Shown in pieces: positions 32,983 through 44,399 of a stretch of DNA of 64,000 bases. The stretch is taken from contig CM043964.1 in assembly GCA_014529385.2 (NCBI GenBank), positions 134,332,420 to 134,396,419 on the forward strand. Direction: 5' to 3'. The notes below the pieces were generated by a model. The model was given only the letters and a program-made list of their open reading frames with translations. It was not told the DNA's origin and did not search any database. The translations under genes and the position numbers were made by a program. Origin of the DNA: Adiantum capillus-veneris (Eukaryota > Streptophyta > Polypodiopsida > Polypodiales > Pteridaceae). Numbering within the stretch: the first letter of the stretch is position 1; each line of letters begins with the position of its first letter.

Positions 32983-35900
32983 ATGGAGCTCTTTAAGAAG
33001 AAGTTTGAGTCTTGGCTGCAAATGAGTCATCCTAAGTGGGAGATGTCCTTATACCGTCTTGTGTCTCTATCATGTAATGAATGCAGAAGTTCGCCTACCA
33101 AGTCCTTGAGTCGTAATTTCCAAGATATGAAAGGCGGCATTGGCAACATCTCAGGAGCAAACATTGATTTGACGGCATTCTGGCTCCAGAGACCATGGCC
33201 ACATAATAGCTCGGTGTACCATGAAAGGATACAACATGCAGATGGGTTATGCAATGCAGAAGAGCAAGAGCAAAGCTGCTGGAATACCATGCCGCCAGAG
33301 CTTTTGAGGTACATTATCCAAAAGGTTGACGAATGCAGAAGTACATGGCCTTTACAAATTGATGTTATTGCTTGCGCCTCAGTTTGTAGAGCATGGAGGG
33401 AGGCCACAAAGGACGTTGTGAAAAGTCCAGAAGTTTCTGGGAAATTGACTTTTCCCATGTCAGTCATGCAGGTTAGCGTTCTATTTCAGGATGCTTTCAT
33501 TTATGTGTTTCTTTCCACATTGTATTTCTTTTCCCACCACCATTCTTGGACATGAACTGTTAGTCAAGGCAGGTGGGAAGCTAATTGAGACCACTTTACC
33601 AGAGGGTGGAAGGGCCTATTGTCATAGTGTGTAAGGGTTTGTTTACTTGTCAGTTGTCTTGACATTGCCAGATTGTCTGATTCATAAGCAGAAATGTGGG
33701 ATGGCTGGACAGTCGTGACCTCTGAACCTGTGGACTTTGAAATATAGAAGGGTTGGTTTTGGTTTTGCCTTTTCTGCCCAGCTTTGAGCCAATAGTCCAA
33801 TGTTCAACCTTTGCTGATGTCCACTAGCCGACGTAATTGAAACAACAACACTACAAGAATTTTGATGGCTTTCAAAATGCCTGGAGCGATATGTATTTAT
33901 TATCATAGATTTCTTTGTTTGATTCCTTTCTTTGTTTCTTTATTGGGGAGGGGGGAGGGAAACTTAGCTGGAGGGTTCACTTTATTCTTGAAGTTTTGGT
34001 TTGAGGTTTGAGTGGGATTCAGTCTCTTAATGCATGAAAAGACCGAGTCGTTGAGAACTAAGTTTATATATTTTGCCAGGTTACCATAGTTATATATGCT
34101 TCTCTTTCAATTAATACAGGTATAAGAGTCTTAGAACTTAGCACAAGTCTGCAATAGTTCTTTTCAGCTTTAGTTTCATATCATATCGAGGTAAAAGGAA
34201 CTACCCAACCTTGGACTAGTGTGATTTATACGGCCTATATCGAATGTTTTCTAAGATGACACCCATAGAGATAGAAACGTGAGGATTGACTAATATGGTG
34301 TAGGTCAAATGTCAGGTGCAGTGGAATGGTTTAAGGATTTTAGCTCGGATCTAACTGAACACAATGAAAGAGAGAGGCAGAGAGAGAGAAAAGAGAGACG
34401 ATACCGCATGTCGGGTCCCAATCACCCTCAAGGGCCCCCTTGCTTTGTTGCTAGAGCAAGTATTTGCTTTAATTACTTGCACAAATGCTGATACAATGGC
34501 TATATGCTGAATACTGAGTGCTATGTTGATGCTGAGGTATAATTGCTAGGGCTGATCTGATGCTGTAGGCTGAGAACGCTGGCGCTGAATACGAGTACTG
34601 AAGATTCTTTGCGACGAAGGGGTTCAAAACTGATGGTACTAGGTGTTGGATGCTGAAAATGATTTGCAAGGCCGAATACTAATGGCGATGAGGCTGAAAA
34701 TGCTGATCTACAGGGCTGAATACTGATGGCAAGAGGCGGAAAACGCTGATGGATCCTGACCGAGAAATGCTAGAGGGATGGGGTGCTGGCTGAAAACGCT
34801 GATCTGGGTACTGGTAGTGGGTAGTACTTGATCTTTTGATGCTCCAAATGGGGACCAAGCTCTACGTAGTTTTTATAAATGTCATGTCAAAGTCACTTAC
34901 TAAATAACTTAGCGAATGTTCATATGCTTAAGTGACTGTACTGTGCAAGTGAGGGTATGCAACTATGACCTGCTTGATCAAGCTCGTCCTTATATAGGCT
35001 TACAAAGCGCCAGGCTAGATCCTAAGCTAACTAAGATTGATATCGACTTGTAGCAGTAGCTTGTCCATGTGGCTTTAGTGCAATGTGCATGTGACGTCAA
35101 ACTTATTTTTGCAACTTTGAGGGTGCCTTTTGTGTGAATGCCAGAAGACAAAGTTGAATGAATGGAGCTTTCAAATGGTATGGTTTATTGGTTGTCAAAT
35201 GCTCTCAAGCAAAATAAAGAGGCATCCATTGATTTGAGTATTATCTTGCAGAGCATGATATTGTCATGCTGGGTTTTTCCTTCCTTGGTATGAAGTCCTT
35301 GAAGCATAGTCACAAAGCTGGAAATAGCTATAACCAAGGAACGGGGCCATCATACTTTGATTAAAGCTGTAGTTAGTAATCACTAGGACTGCCTTTTGGA
35401 TTTTGTTTCCCCATGTTTCTTGCCATGCATTAGAATGATTTGCCTACAGGAAAGAACCACATGTTTCCTCTATCACACTTGAAGGATAAGCCCAATTCTT
35501 GAAGCATCCTAGAGCATTTTGAAGGTTTTGGATGCTTGAAGGATAGAGAAACTCAGTTAAGTAGTGCTTTGTTTGGCTTTGGAATAGCTGTTAGAAAAGT
35601 ATGTGATATCCAATATTATTCTGTGGCAATGTCAAGGACTCATAGGCTCTTGGTCACAATGGCATGGATGGTTTCTTCTTGTATAGAGTAGTTCTAAGAG
35701 TCAAGTAATTGTCATGATTTTTCTTTACACGGTATGCTTGAGTAGGTTAAGTGTACTGACCGAATTCCTCAAGAATTGTTGGTGTTTGCCCTGCTATCTA
35801 AAGCTGGTGTGTGGAGCGGTTTGTAGTTAAGACCAAAGTTGCACTTATTTGCATAGTTGACAAAGCAACCTTCAATAGGTAATTTAAAGTGTCGCAGAAA

Positions 35901-36463
35901 GGTTTGATTTTCCAGTACTAAATACATATTATTTATTTTCATTGTATTGAGGTTGAGATTGTACAACCTTCTTAGTGAGGTTGTTTGGTGCATCATTCAA
36001 ATAAGAAGTGGACATGAAGTAAACCTCAAAGGATTGTCCAATTCAAAGACAAGTGCTATATCATCAAGATTGCCTGCTCTGTGCAAAGGCATTCAGTAGC
36101 TAGTAGATGTTTCAAGAGCAGGTTTCTCATGGCCACTAGTCTAGGAAGTAGAGCAACTGATGTAAGAATTATTGATTGGGGGTACCCAGTCTCCTGACGA
36201 CGTTAGTGGGGATGTTGTAATGTTAAGTCATTACTATGCATGATGGATCTGATGGACATTTTGTCTTATGGGAGAGTCATTGAGGGTTTATTAGGTCGAG
36301 AGATCCTACTAATATAATCTTTTGGATTTTTCCACATTGGCAGCCTGGACCAAAAGATTTGGTTTTGCAATGCTTCATTAAACGGGACAGGATCACATCG
36401 ACATATCATTTGTATCTCAGTTTGACAGCAAGTGAGCCTCTCATAGTTGGTTTTCAAGTACAT

Positions 36464-36524
<61 letters not shown>

Positions 36525-37564
36525 GTCTGTCTCTCTCCTCCCAGAAATACTGAAGCCATGGAAAGAGGAGGTGCTTGAATCGTTACAAATGTCAGTGCTG
36601 ATTGTTTTATCATGCCTTTCCAGCTTTGGCAGAGAATGGGAAATTTTTACTAGCTGCCAAGAAGTTAAGAAGAGCCACAGGCTCGGACTATGTTATATCT
36701 TTGGATGCTGTCGATATGTTTCGAGGAGGTGAAACATATGTGGGTAAATTAAGGTAAAGGTGATGAGTGTACCATAAAATTACAGCATATATTTGACTGC
36801 AGATTGACTGACATGATCTTCTCATGTCCCGCAGGTCAAATTTTTTGGGCACCAAATTCACCATTCATGAAAACATCTCTCTGGATTGTCATCCAGCTGC
36901 ATTGATGAGTTGTCCGAACAAGCGTTTGGTGCCAAAGCTAAGTACTTACCAAAGTCTGTTGAGAACCTTAGATGTGGCTCATATAACTTATGAGCTGAAC
37001 ATCTTAGGGAACAAGGGACCTCGGCGCATGTATTGCTGTCTTTACTCAGCCCCCGGTTCCACTGTAGAAGAGAGTGGGGTTCCATGCAAAGATAACTCAC
37101 CCCCTTCTACTTCAGTTCTTAAGTCTCTAAGTACTCAGCGTGCAGTAGAGGAGGGTGGAGGCGTTTCCACCAAGGAGATTCTCTCCTCTTTAATGCCAAT
37201 CCCTAGATCTCACTGTACTAAGCCTGCTGATACAGGCTCTGGATTGGAGGTGATCAAACCAACAAGTCGCAAGCGTGGACCACTGATACTAAAGAACAAG
37301 TCCCCGCGATGGCATGAACAACTTCAGTGTTGGTGTTTGAACTTCAAAGGGCGTGTAACTGTTGCTTCTGTGAAAAATTTTCAGCTGGTGGCCATGACAG
37401 AACCTTTGCAAGGACTCTCTCAAGCCGATCAGGACAAAGTTTTGCTTCAATTTGGCAAGATAGGGAAAGATACATTTACTATGGATTACAAATACCCACT
37501 ATCTGCTTTTCAAGCCTTTGCCATATGCTTGAGCAGCTTTGATACGAAGCTGGCATCTGAATAA
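32983..37564 (+). CDS. TLP: Tubby-like F-box protein, four coding exons
   Basis: Exons 32983-33471, 36344-36431, 36624-36753 and 36835-37564 join in frame at GT/AG borders (phases 0, 1, 0-type and split Arg) and give about 478 residues, normal for plant TLPs. The F-box at about 100-145 ([33 protein letters not shown]) would bind SKP1 in an SCF ubiquitin ligase. The tubby domain fills the rest: [16 protein letters not shown] with the Lys/Arg pair expected to bind phosphoinositides, [30 protein letters not shown], a variable loop of about 80 residues, [19 protein letters not shown] and the signature [20 protein letters not shown]. Starts at 33025 or 33043 are also possible. The sequence before the F-box is unlike typical TLPs. 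Confidence 0.95.
33472..36343 (+). other. TLP intron 1 (2.9 kb)
   Basis: Donor CAG/GTTAGC after the exon 1 end VMQ; acceptor TTGGCAG before PGPKD. It contains a GA-rich patch at 34366-34398 and a diffuse GCTGAATACTGATGG-like repeat at about 34485-34810. No transposon coding sequence or RNA gene is visible inside. Confidence 0.85.
34485..34810 (+). repeat. Degenerate GCTGA-rich repeat in TLP intron 1
   Basis: Many scattered copies of GCTGAATACTGATG, GCTGAAAATGCTGAT and GCTGAAAACGCTGATC with irregular spacing. It looks like an old, decayed minisatellite. Confidence 0.6.
36432..36623 (+). other. TLP intron 2 (192 bp) with CT tract
   Basis: Donor GCAA/GTGAGC, acceptor CTTTCCAG. About 70 of its bases are CT and GTCT repeats (36465-36537), starting some 33 bases after the donor. 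Confidence 0.88.
36465..36537. repeat. (CT)28 plus GTCT microsatellite inside TLP intron 2
   Basis: A perfect CT run to 36520, then GTCTGTCTGT and more CT. The tract lies wholly within a short intron of an apparently functional gene. Confidence 0.97.
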
Positions 37565-38000
37565 ATATAGAGTATAAGCATCTCTGTGAACCTTCATGGT
37601 TCTCTATGTGTGTAGGTTTCTCTGTTATCTTAAGAAATTAGGTGCATCATAATTTGTCCTTATTTTTTTGATTGTGCAGATATGGATAGAATTGAAGGGG
37701 AGAACATTTATCTACAATGCCTGGCTAATGACAGAGTGAAGGGGTTGGACGCCTAATATTGTCTGCTGAAAAGGATTTGAAGGGGAGAATATTCATCTAG
37801 ACGTTGTCTGGCTAGTGACAGAGTGAAGGGCTTCGACGGCTAATGTTTTCTGATGAAAGGGAGCCTAGGGTATCGCAAATATTTTGTTTGCTAACTCTTG
37901 AGTTTTGACAGTTGGATTAGCTGGTAGGATAGTAAAGCCATTGCTAGTGGAAGCTTTTGACAGCTCATTAGAAGGTTGTAGAAGGACTTGCTTTGCATCG
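37565..38000 (+). other. TLP 3' flank, likely 3' untranslated region
   Basis: Non-coding sequence after the TAA. No single clear polyadenylation signal stands out. It contains the tandem duplication at 37691-37860. Confidence 0.45.
37691..37860 (+). repeat. Tandem duplication, 85-bp period, downstream of TLP
   Basis: Two copies starting TTGAAGGGGAGAA and sharing GACAGAGTGAAGGG and CTAAT..T.TCTG.TGAAA. They have diverged at a number of sites, so the duplication is not recent. Confidence 0.85.
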
Positions 38001-41000
38001 CTGATGTGAGATCCCCAGTGGAGGTCTTCTTGTCTGTTAACATGTAGTGCTGGTACGACCCAACCAGGATGCTACTCTACTTAATACTAGGGTCTATTGA
38101 TAACTCCAGATTACCTTTCACTCCACTCGATACCACCTTTACCTCAATTGTATATTCTAGGTGCTGTCATGAAAAGGCACAATCACCTCCCCTCACTGTG
38201 ATTGCTGCTGGTAGGCCATCAGCGCAAGAGACGGTGTTGATGGCTATTGTGTAGTCTTAAGACTTAACACCACCATGGGATGAATTATGCCAAGCAAGTC
38301 ATAACAAGTACAATGGTAAACTTGGCCTCTATTTATTCATGATATGGTTGACTGTTTGGAGTATGGTTAGTAGGGCGAGTACTGATGGCAGTGCCATCAT
38401 GAAAACCATTGATATACATCTATTTGACAACAGTCGTCAAGCACAAAATGGACCTAATACTGCTGCTACGGCATTACATAATGGACCTAATGATCTTCCA
38501 CTCCTTTTGTTACCTTGGTGCTACTGTCACATTTGCTGCCAATCTCCACCTTTGCCATTGACATCATCATTATCACTATGGCTATGCCATGAGATTAAGA
38601 CATCAACCAGTGGAGATCTTCGCAACTAACTGTTAGCACCAAGACTATGGTGTGCTGTCTGTCATGGATTGGAAAACATTACTATGAGTCCACTGCCACC
38701 ACCGGTTGTGAATGTAGTAGGTGTCCCTTTTTTCGAAGGGACATTTATATTTGCATTTAAAATCACAAATTTCAAGGTATGAAGCAGAAGCATTACCATT
38801 AGCATCATGCTATACTCTGCCTGAACTTGGTGGTGATCAGTTAGAAGACGTCAGTTTGTAGAATCAAATGCATACAATTTCTAGAATCAAATAGCTCCAA
38901 TTTCTAGAATCAAATGCATACAAGTTTCTTTCTTTGAGAGGCATCACTTTTAAGGTGACTAATTTCCTATGTGAGTTTAGGAGGCTTTGGTTTTTAGTAG
39001 CGATATGTCAATCAACTTATAGAGCAAATAGCATTTTCCCTCATCGCTCTTCTATACTTAATTTAGTAAGTAACCTTTGGTTTCTAGTGGATATACTGTG
39101 ATGAACTTTTTAGAGGTTTGGCACCAAACACTGTTATCAAACGATTTTCCTGTCAAATTTGATGTTTTTTTTATGTTACTTCATTAACATTCTTAATGCA
39201 ACAATCAAAAGAAGATCATGAAGATATAAGAGACCAAAAAGTATTACACAAATAACAATCATTAACCTTCACATGGTAGGTTTCCAAAAAGTTAGTTGTA
39301 GGATACAAGGTTCTAAACATCCATCAAGTATGTGGCATTAATTAAAATTATACACTTAACTCTCTGTTAGATGCTATAATAAACTATACCATCTTTTGTC
39401 ATTGTTGCTCTATATTTGATTTACTCATTAAGCTTATAATTTTTATAATGAAATAAAACACAATGAGCATAAGTGCTTGATGGAAACTTAGGAATACAGC
39501 TATACTTCAATGTGTTGATAATCAAGATCTTACCCTGCTTTAAAATTGACTTCTAACCCTCGTCTTACCTTGTTTAAACTTGACTTCTACAACCTTTCCC
39601 TTTAGAAACATTCTTGTTATACCAGTACCAATATCTTGTAATGGTTGCATCAATTGAAAGATGGTCTCTCCTTGCTCTTGATATTTGATGGATGTGAAAT
39701 TACATACCTTCATCATGATTGCTTCCAATCTAGAGGCAACAAGCACTTCTCTAAATGATATTGGAGCAAACCTTACAATATTATTACAATTTTTTATCCC
39801 TACCTCTCCATTCCATTGTACAATCATTGTATGTGATAGTTTCACAGTAAACAGAGAGTATCTTACATACTAGGGACCAAAAGAATATGACAGTGACCTC
39901 AAATGATATTGCAAGCAAGCTAAATCAAATGACTAAGCAACTATGATACATGGAGTTTTGAGAGTCAAAACCTTCTTAAACATCAAGAGCATGTGGAAAA
40001 ATGTCATAGATGACAAACAATCACTGCATTGCAATGTACATATAAAGCAATCTTTGGGATAAAGACGCCATTAAAGCTTAGTAGCTCACCATTATCGATA
40101 TGAGAGGCATACTCATTGGATACTGAAATGTGCTACATCAACCCAAAAAGAATAGGACCTCAAGCTCAATAGTTAATTAATGTCAATGTGAGGACACTCT
40201 CACTAGATACATAACAAGGCGTGCTACAACAATCAAAGAAGCGTAGGACTTTCTAGCAGGTTTCACGATAGAAGCACTATCAAGATCCTTAATGTATTTG
40301 AAACCCAGCCTGAATGATACTTCTAGTATTTTAAGTGGAATCTCATCTTTAGCTAAGGGGAAACCAAAACAAACTTGTAGGCATCAGAGAGTAAGTCAAA
40401 GAGGAAGAAAAAATTTAGTGAATTCTCAAGCGTATCAAGGACCACAGACACTTGCCAAATCTCTTGTAAGAAAGAAGTTTTCTTGATTCAAAGGTCTTAC
40501 ATCACTTTTGTCAAAGAAGAAGGTTGTTCAGCCAAAGACAATCCACACCCAAGCCTTCAAAATGCGTAAAGGAGGAAGGTGGTTGTAGACTTGAAAGCAT
40601 TATGACCAAAGAGGAGCAAAAAAGGGTTGGTATGAATGTGATTAAGTTTTAATTTTGCAAAGATCTTGTGGTCAAAACGGCTCCAAATATAGCTATCAAA
40701 TTAGAATGAGGAGTATCTAAAGCATTTAAATGGCGTCCCTAAATATACCTTTACAAATGAAATAAGCTTCACTTTATTTGTGTTTTTTTTTTTGTTCATT
40801 AAGAGATCTCCATTGTTTTTGTGGCAACTCACCTTTTGATATAAATTCTCATTCTTTTCTCTTCTTCCTCTCGTATCTTTCTTCAACTTCTTTCCTTTTC
40901 TCCTTTGGAGTTTTCTCTCTTGCTCAGAGTTGCCTCACCATTGATCTTACTCAGACCTTCATCAATACTTTGTCTTATCTCTCTCAAAGATACACCGTAT

Positions 41001-41030
41001 TGTCTTCTCATGTCTAGTCCAATTGACACC
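38000..41030. other. Anonymous intergenic sequence
   Basis: AT-rich with short frames on both strands. The longest plausible one is minus 39540-39845 (101 residues; FREVLVASRLEAIMMKVCNF), with no motif I recognise. A repeated TTTCTAGAATCAAAT motif occurs three times at about 38860-38930. Confidence 0.4.
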
Positions 41031-41037
41031 TTGAACC

Positions 41038-41772
41038 ATAAATTCCATATGAATATCAAGCTAAATCAAGAATATGCAACTATAAGAAGTGTAAGCAAAA
41101 GAGATTTTAGAGATTTGAAGAAGCTAACAGACTTTGCAATGAAGGAAAAAAACACATTGACCTTTGGACAAATGGAAGCATTTACCCAATAGATCCACTG
41201 ATGGGAAGGTACCCATCATTTCATTATGTACACAATTTGATTAGATTTGTTGGGGATGGAGCTCAAGGTTTACTGGGATTTTTTTCAAGTCTCAGTCAGG
41301 TACAAAAACAACATCTCCCATACATCTTTCATCTTAAGCATACACAATGTGTCAACGAATCAAGAATAAATGAACTTGAAGCAAAAATAGCAAAACTTAA
41401 ACAATTAAATAAACATTTGATGACGCTTAAAGAAACACTTATTGGATTGAGGGTAACAAATAAAAGGAATTCACAGTTTTAATAGAGTTTTCAAGACAAA
41501 GGAAAAAATGAATAAAATTAGCTAGGGATTATGCCACTAGCATTTTAGGCCTTGATATAGCAAATGTTGAAGAAAGAGTGAAATTTCAAAATGAGACGAT
41601 GAATAAATTAAATATCTTAGGACTTCTCAAACTACCAAAAAATAAAAAACTTAAAAAAATTATTTTTAAAGATCTATTGAAAAATATAAAATTAAAGATC
41701 TGTTGAAAAATATAAAATCATTGGTTGATCTGTCACAAATCCAAGCAAAATGTGATACAGTTGGAGTGAGCA
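41038..41772 (+). pseudogene. Decayed reading frame of unknown family, left part
   Basis: Three overlapping frames read like protein rather than noise: LNQEYATIRSVSKRDFRDL, then RYPSFHYVHNLIRFVGDG with a coiled-coil stretch (RINELEAKIAKLKQLNKHLM), then KLARDYATSILGLDIANVEE and LNILGLLKLPKNKKLKK. Frameshifts and stops separate them. The strand and codon feel continue across the copia insertion at 46960, so the two parts were one sequence before element G inserted. Base composition is more AT-rich than in the retroelements. Family not identified. Confidence 0.5.
41666..41717 (+). repeat. 26-bp tandem duplication
   Basis: TTAAAGATCTATTGAAAAAT continues to an ATAAAA end and then repeats with one change (CTGTTG). 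It sits inside the decayed reading frame and breaks it. Confidence 0.9.
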
Positions 41773-41777
41773 GTAAG
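41773..41777 (+). repeat. Target-site duplication, left copy (element G)
   Basis: GTAAG directly before the 5' LTR, repeated directly after the 3' LTR at 46955-46959. Confidence 0.93.
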
Positions 41778-42004
41778 TGTTACCATATACATGTGGTGGT
41801 GATGTGTGTGAACACACTAGGACCGCCGGGGCATTTTTCCCCTCTTTAGGAGGTTTTTCCCCCCGTGCATTGTATATACACCCATCACTCTAGGGCTATC
41901 TATCTTTCCATTGCACACTAAGTAACACACTCTCTATTGTGTGCCTTGAGCTTCCTTCATCGTCTCCAAGCTGTGTGTGTTTCTCTGCAACCCTAATTCC
42001 AACA
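41778..42004 (+). repeat. Element G 5' LTR (227 bp)
   Basis: Starts TGTTACCATATACATG and ends CTAATTCCAACA. TGTATATACACCC near 41870 is the likely TATA region. The short length is normal for plant copia elements. Confidence 0.96.
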
Positions 42005-42006
42005 AT

Positions 42007-42018
42007 TGGTATCAGAGC
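42007..42018 (+). promoter_or_regulatory. Primer-binding site of element G
   Basis: TGGTATCAGAGC, an exact complement of the initiator-Met tRNA 3' end, two bases after the LTR. Confidence 0.95.
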
Positions 42019-42366
42019 AGGTCACGTCCTCCCGGGCTTAGTCGCCAGCTGCTCCAGCACACGCCTGCTCACTTCCTCCGATTTCAGTGAGCTTTGGCGA
42101 GCGTTCGTAGGTTGACAAATATTTTGGGAAAGCTCGAAGAGATCGGTATGCTTAGAATTTTGATTTGGGCTCATTTCGGCCTCTGTTTCCACTACATGCA
42201 GTACTGCACAGGCTATTGCGTCATTTTGTGCAGAATTTTTGTCAGTGCCGTTTTCTGCATAACAGGTGCCTTATAGGCTTCTACGGTTTGTGCTATATAG
42301 CACAGGTTGTTCTCGCTCCGTTTCTCCTATTTTCGGGCAGTTTTCACATTAGGTGCAACATTTACC

Positions 42367-43250
42367 ATGGCTGACAACAACAACACAGATGTGTTCAAGA
42401 TGTTTGCTGCTGAGAATAGGTTGGATGGGGACAACTAACCTATGTGGGCTTATATGATGCAACATGTTCTTGTGTCAAAGGGTGTCTGGAACATTGTGCA
42501 GGGCATTGATGTACGTCCTGGTTCTGAGGATGTAGGCGATGTTGAGGATGTTGCAGGTCTTGCTGCAAGGATTGTAGCTGTTAGAGTTGTTTTGCCTATG
42601 GCAGAACAAGCTCGTTGGGATGTTAAGGATGCGCATGCTCATGCATTGATTGCGTTGTCTGTGAAGCGCACCATTGTTCCTCACATCCGTTCAGCAAAAT
42701 CTGCAAAACAGGCTTGGGTTATTCTAGCAGGTCTTTATGCAAGCCGCAATGAGACTAAAATTGCTTTGTTGCGTAAAGAGCTGGAGTCGAAGATTATGCA
42801 TGAGGAAGATGATATGGACACTTTCCTTGCTAGTGTCAAGGATATCAATGAGCAACTTATTTCTGTAGGTGAAGTCATTTCAGACAGTTCCCTTGTGCAA
42901 ACTGTTCTTGATGCCTTACCAGATTCCTACCAGACTTTTGCTAGTACTTGGAGACTGATGACCCAAGGAAATCCTGAAGTTGTCAAGTTTGATGCATTAT
43001 GCACATTGCTGTTGCAAGGGTCACTTTCTAGAAAAAACAGGACTAGGCAGCGTGCAATTGAACATGCTTTTATTGCTTCTCAAAGAAAGGGTGGTAACAG
43101 TAATGCAGCCACTTCTTATGGTTCTGCTGCGAGTGGAAAAAATTATGTTCCTAATGCTTCTGCTGGCAGCAATTCGTTTGGAAATTCTGGTGATAAGGGC
43201 AAAAAGAAGATGCGTTGCCATATTGTAAAGCCAATGATCACTTGATCAAG
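42367..43250 (+). pseudogene. Element G gag
   Basis: ATG at 42367. After 23 codons a TAA replaces the Tyr expected in the copia gag motif DGDN.PMW, and the frame then continues from 42442. The gag core follows: AKQAWVILAGLYASRNETK, LRKELESKIMHEEDDMDTFL and VLDALPDSYQTFASTW. A Ser/Gly/Asn-rich linker leads to the zinc knuckle, where a one-base loss near 43218 moves YCKANDHLIKSCPK into the next frame. Gag forms the virus-like particle and binds RNA. Confidence 0.93.
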
Positions 43251-44399
43251 TCGTGTCCTAAGTTGAAGGCCAAAGAGGCTAATAAGAAAGAGGGTGGTTC
43301 CACTGCAAATGCTGGTTCCACTACAAATGCAGCCATTGTTGAGTCTTCTGTGAAAGGAGATTGTGTTGCTAATGTTGATGCAGAATGGGCTTTTAGCGTA
43401 GAGTGCACTTACAATCCTGCTGTCCATGATGCATGCTTGTCAGTTGCTGCAGATTCACATGTGTGGTATTTCGACAGTGGTGCTACAAAGCACATTACCT
43501 CACATCGTGAATTGTTTACCTCTCTCGAGTCTGTCCCTCATGGGAATTCAGTCACTTGTGCCAACAACGCCTCTTATCCAATTCAGGGAGTTGGAAAGAT
43601 TGTGATCACTACTGCTAATGGAAGCTCCTTCACACTTGTTGATGCACTTTATGTACCTGGGATCAAGAAGAATCTCTTGTCTGTATCCGCACTTGCTAGA
43701 CTTGGACTTGTAGTCAAATTTGTGGATGACAAATGTACATTTCATGATCTCAGTTTTGGTGATGAAATTGTTGCATCTGGGCTTTTGTGCCATGGGCTGT
43801 ATAAGCTCACTTTGTATGACAAGTGTGAACAAAATTTTGCAAATGCTGTTGCAGATTCAAGGGCTATTTTAGATGCAAAACTTTGGCATGCACGTTTTGG
43901 TCATCTGAATTTTGCCAGTTTGCTGCGTTTGCAGAAATTTGATATGGTTGCTTCTTTGCTGCCTCGTGAAGCACCTGCTAAACATGTTTGTGAAGGCTGT
44001 ATTTTGGGTAAGATGCAGCGTTCTAAATTTCCAAAGGATGGTTCAGTTCGGGCCACATGCAGGTTGTAGCTTGTGCATAGTGATGTTTGTGGGCCCATGC
44101 AAACTCCGTCCTTGGGCAATTACCTGTACTTCGTGACTTTCATTGATGATTACTCCAGGCATGCATGGGTATTTCCGCTTAAAGCGAAGTCCGAAGTTTT
44201 TATGTGCTTCAAACAATTTCTGGCTATGGCTGAAAATGTCTCGAAATGTACTATGAGCACCCTCCGTTTTGATCGAGGGGGGGAGTATATGTCTCATGAA
44301 TTTAATGCATTTCTGGCTAGTCGTGGGATAAAACACCAATGTACAGTGCCTTATAACCTCAGCAAAATGGTGTTGCTGAGAGGAAAAACAGGTCACTAA
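43215..44399 (+). pseudogene. Element G protease and integrase
   Basis: Protease: WYFDSGATKHIT, with the DSG triplet, and ALYVPGIKKNLLSVSALARL. The pre-integrase zinc region follows (LWHARFGHLNFASL...CEGCILGKM). A TAG at 44067-44069 interrupts, then the integrase core VHSDVCGPMQTP, FIDDYSRHAWVF and FDRGGEYMSHEF supplies D-D-E. Near 44355 a one-base loss shifts the frame; QQNGVAERKNRS resumes in the next one. Confidence 0.94.

Noticed and set aside
39540-39845. 101-codon minus-strand frame
   Set aside because: Protein-like in part but isolated, with no motif and no neighbouring exon; mentioned only under the intergenic entry.
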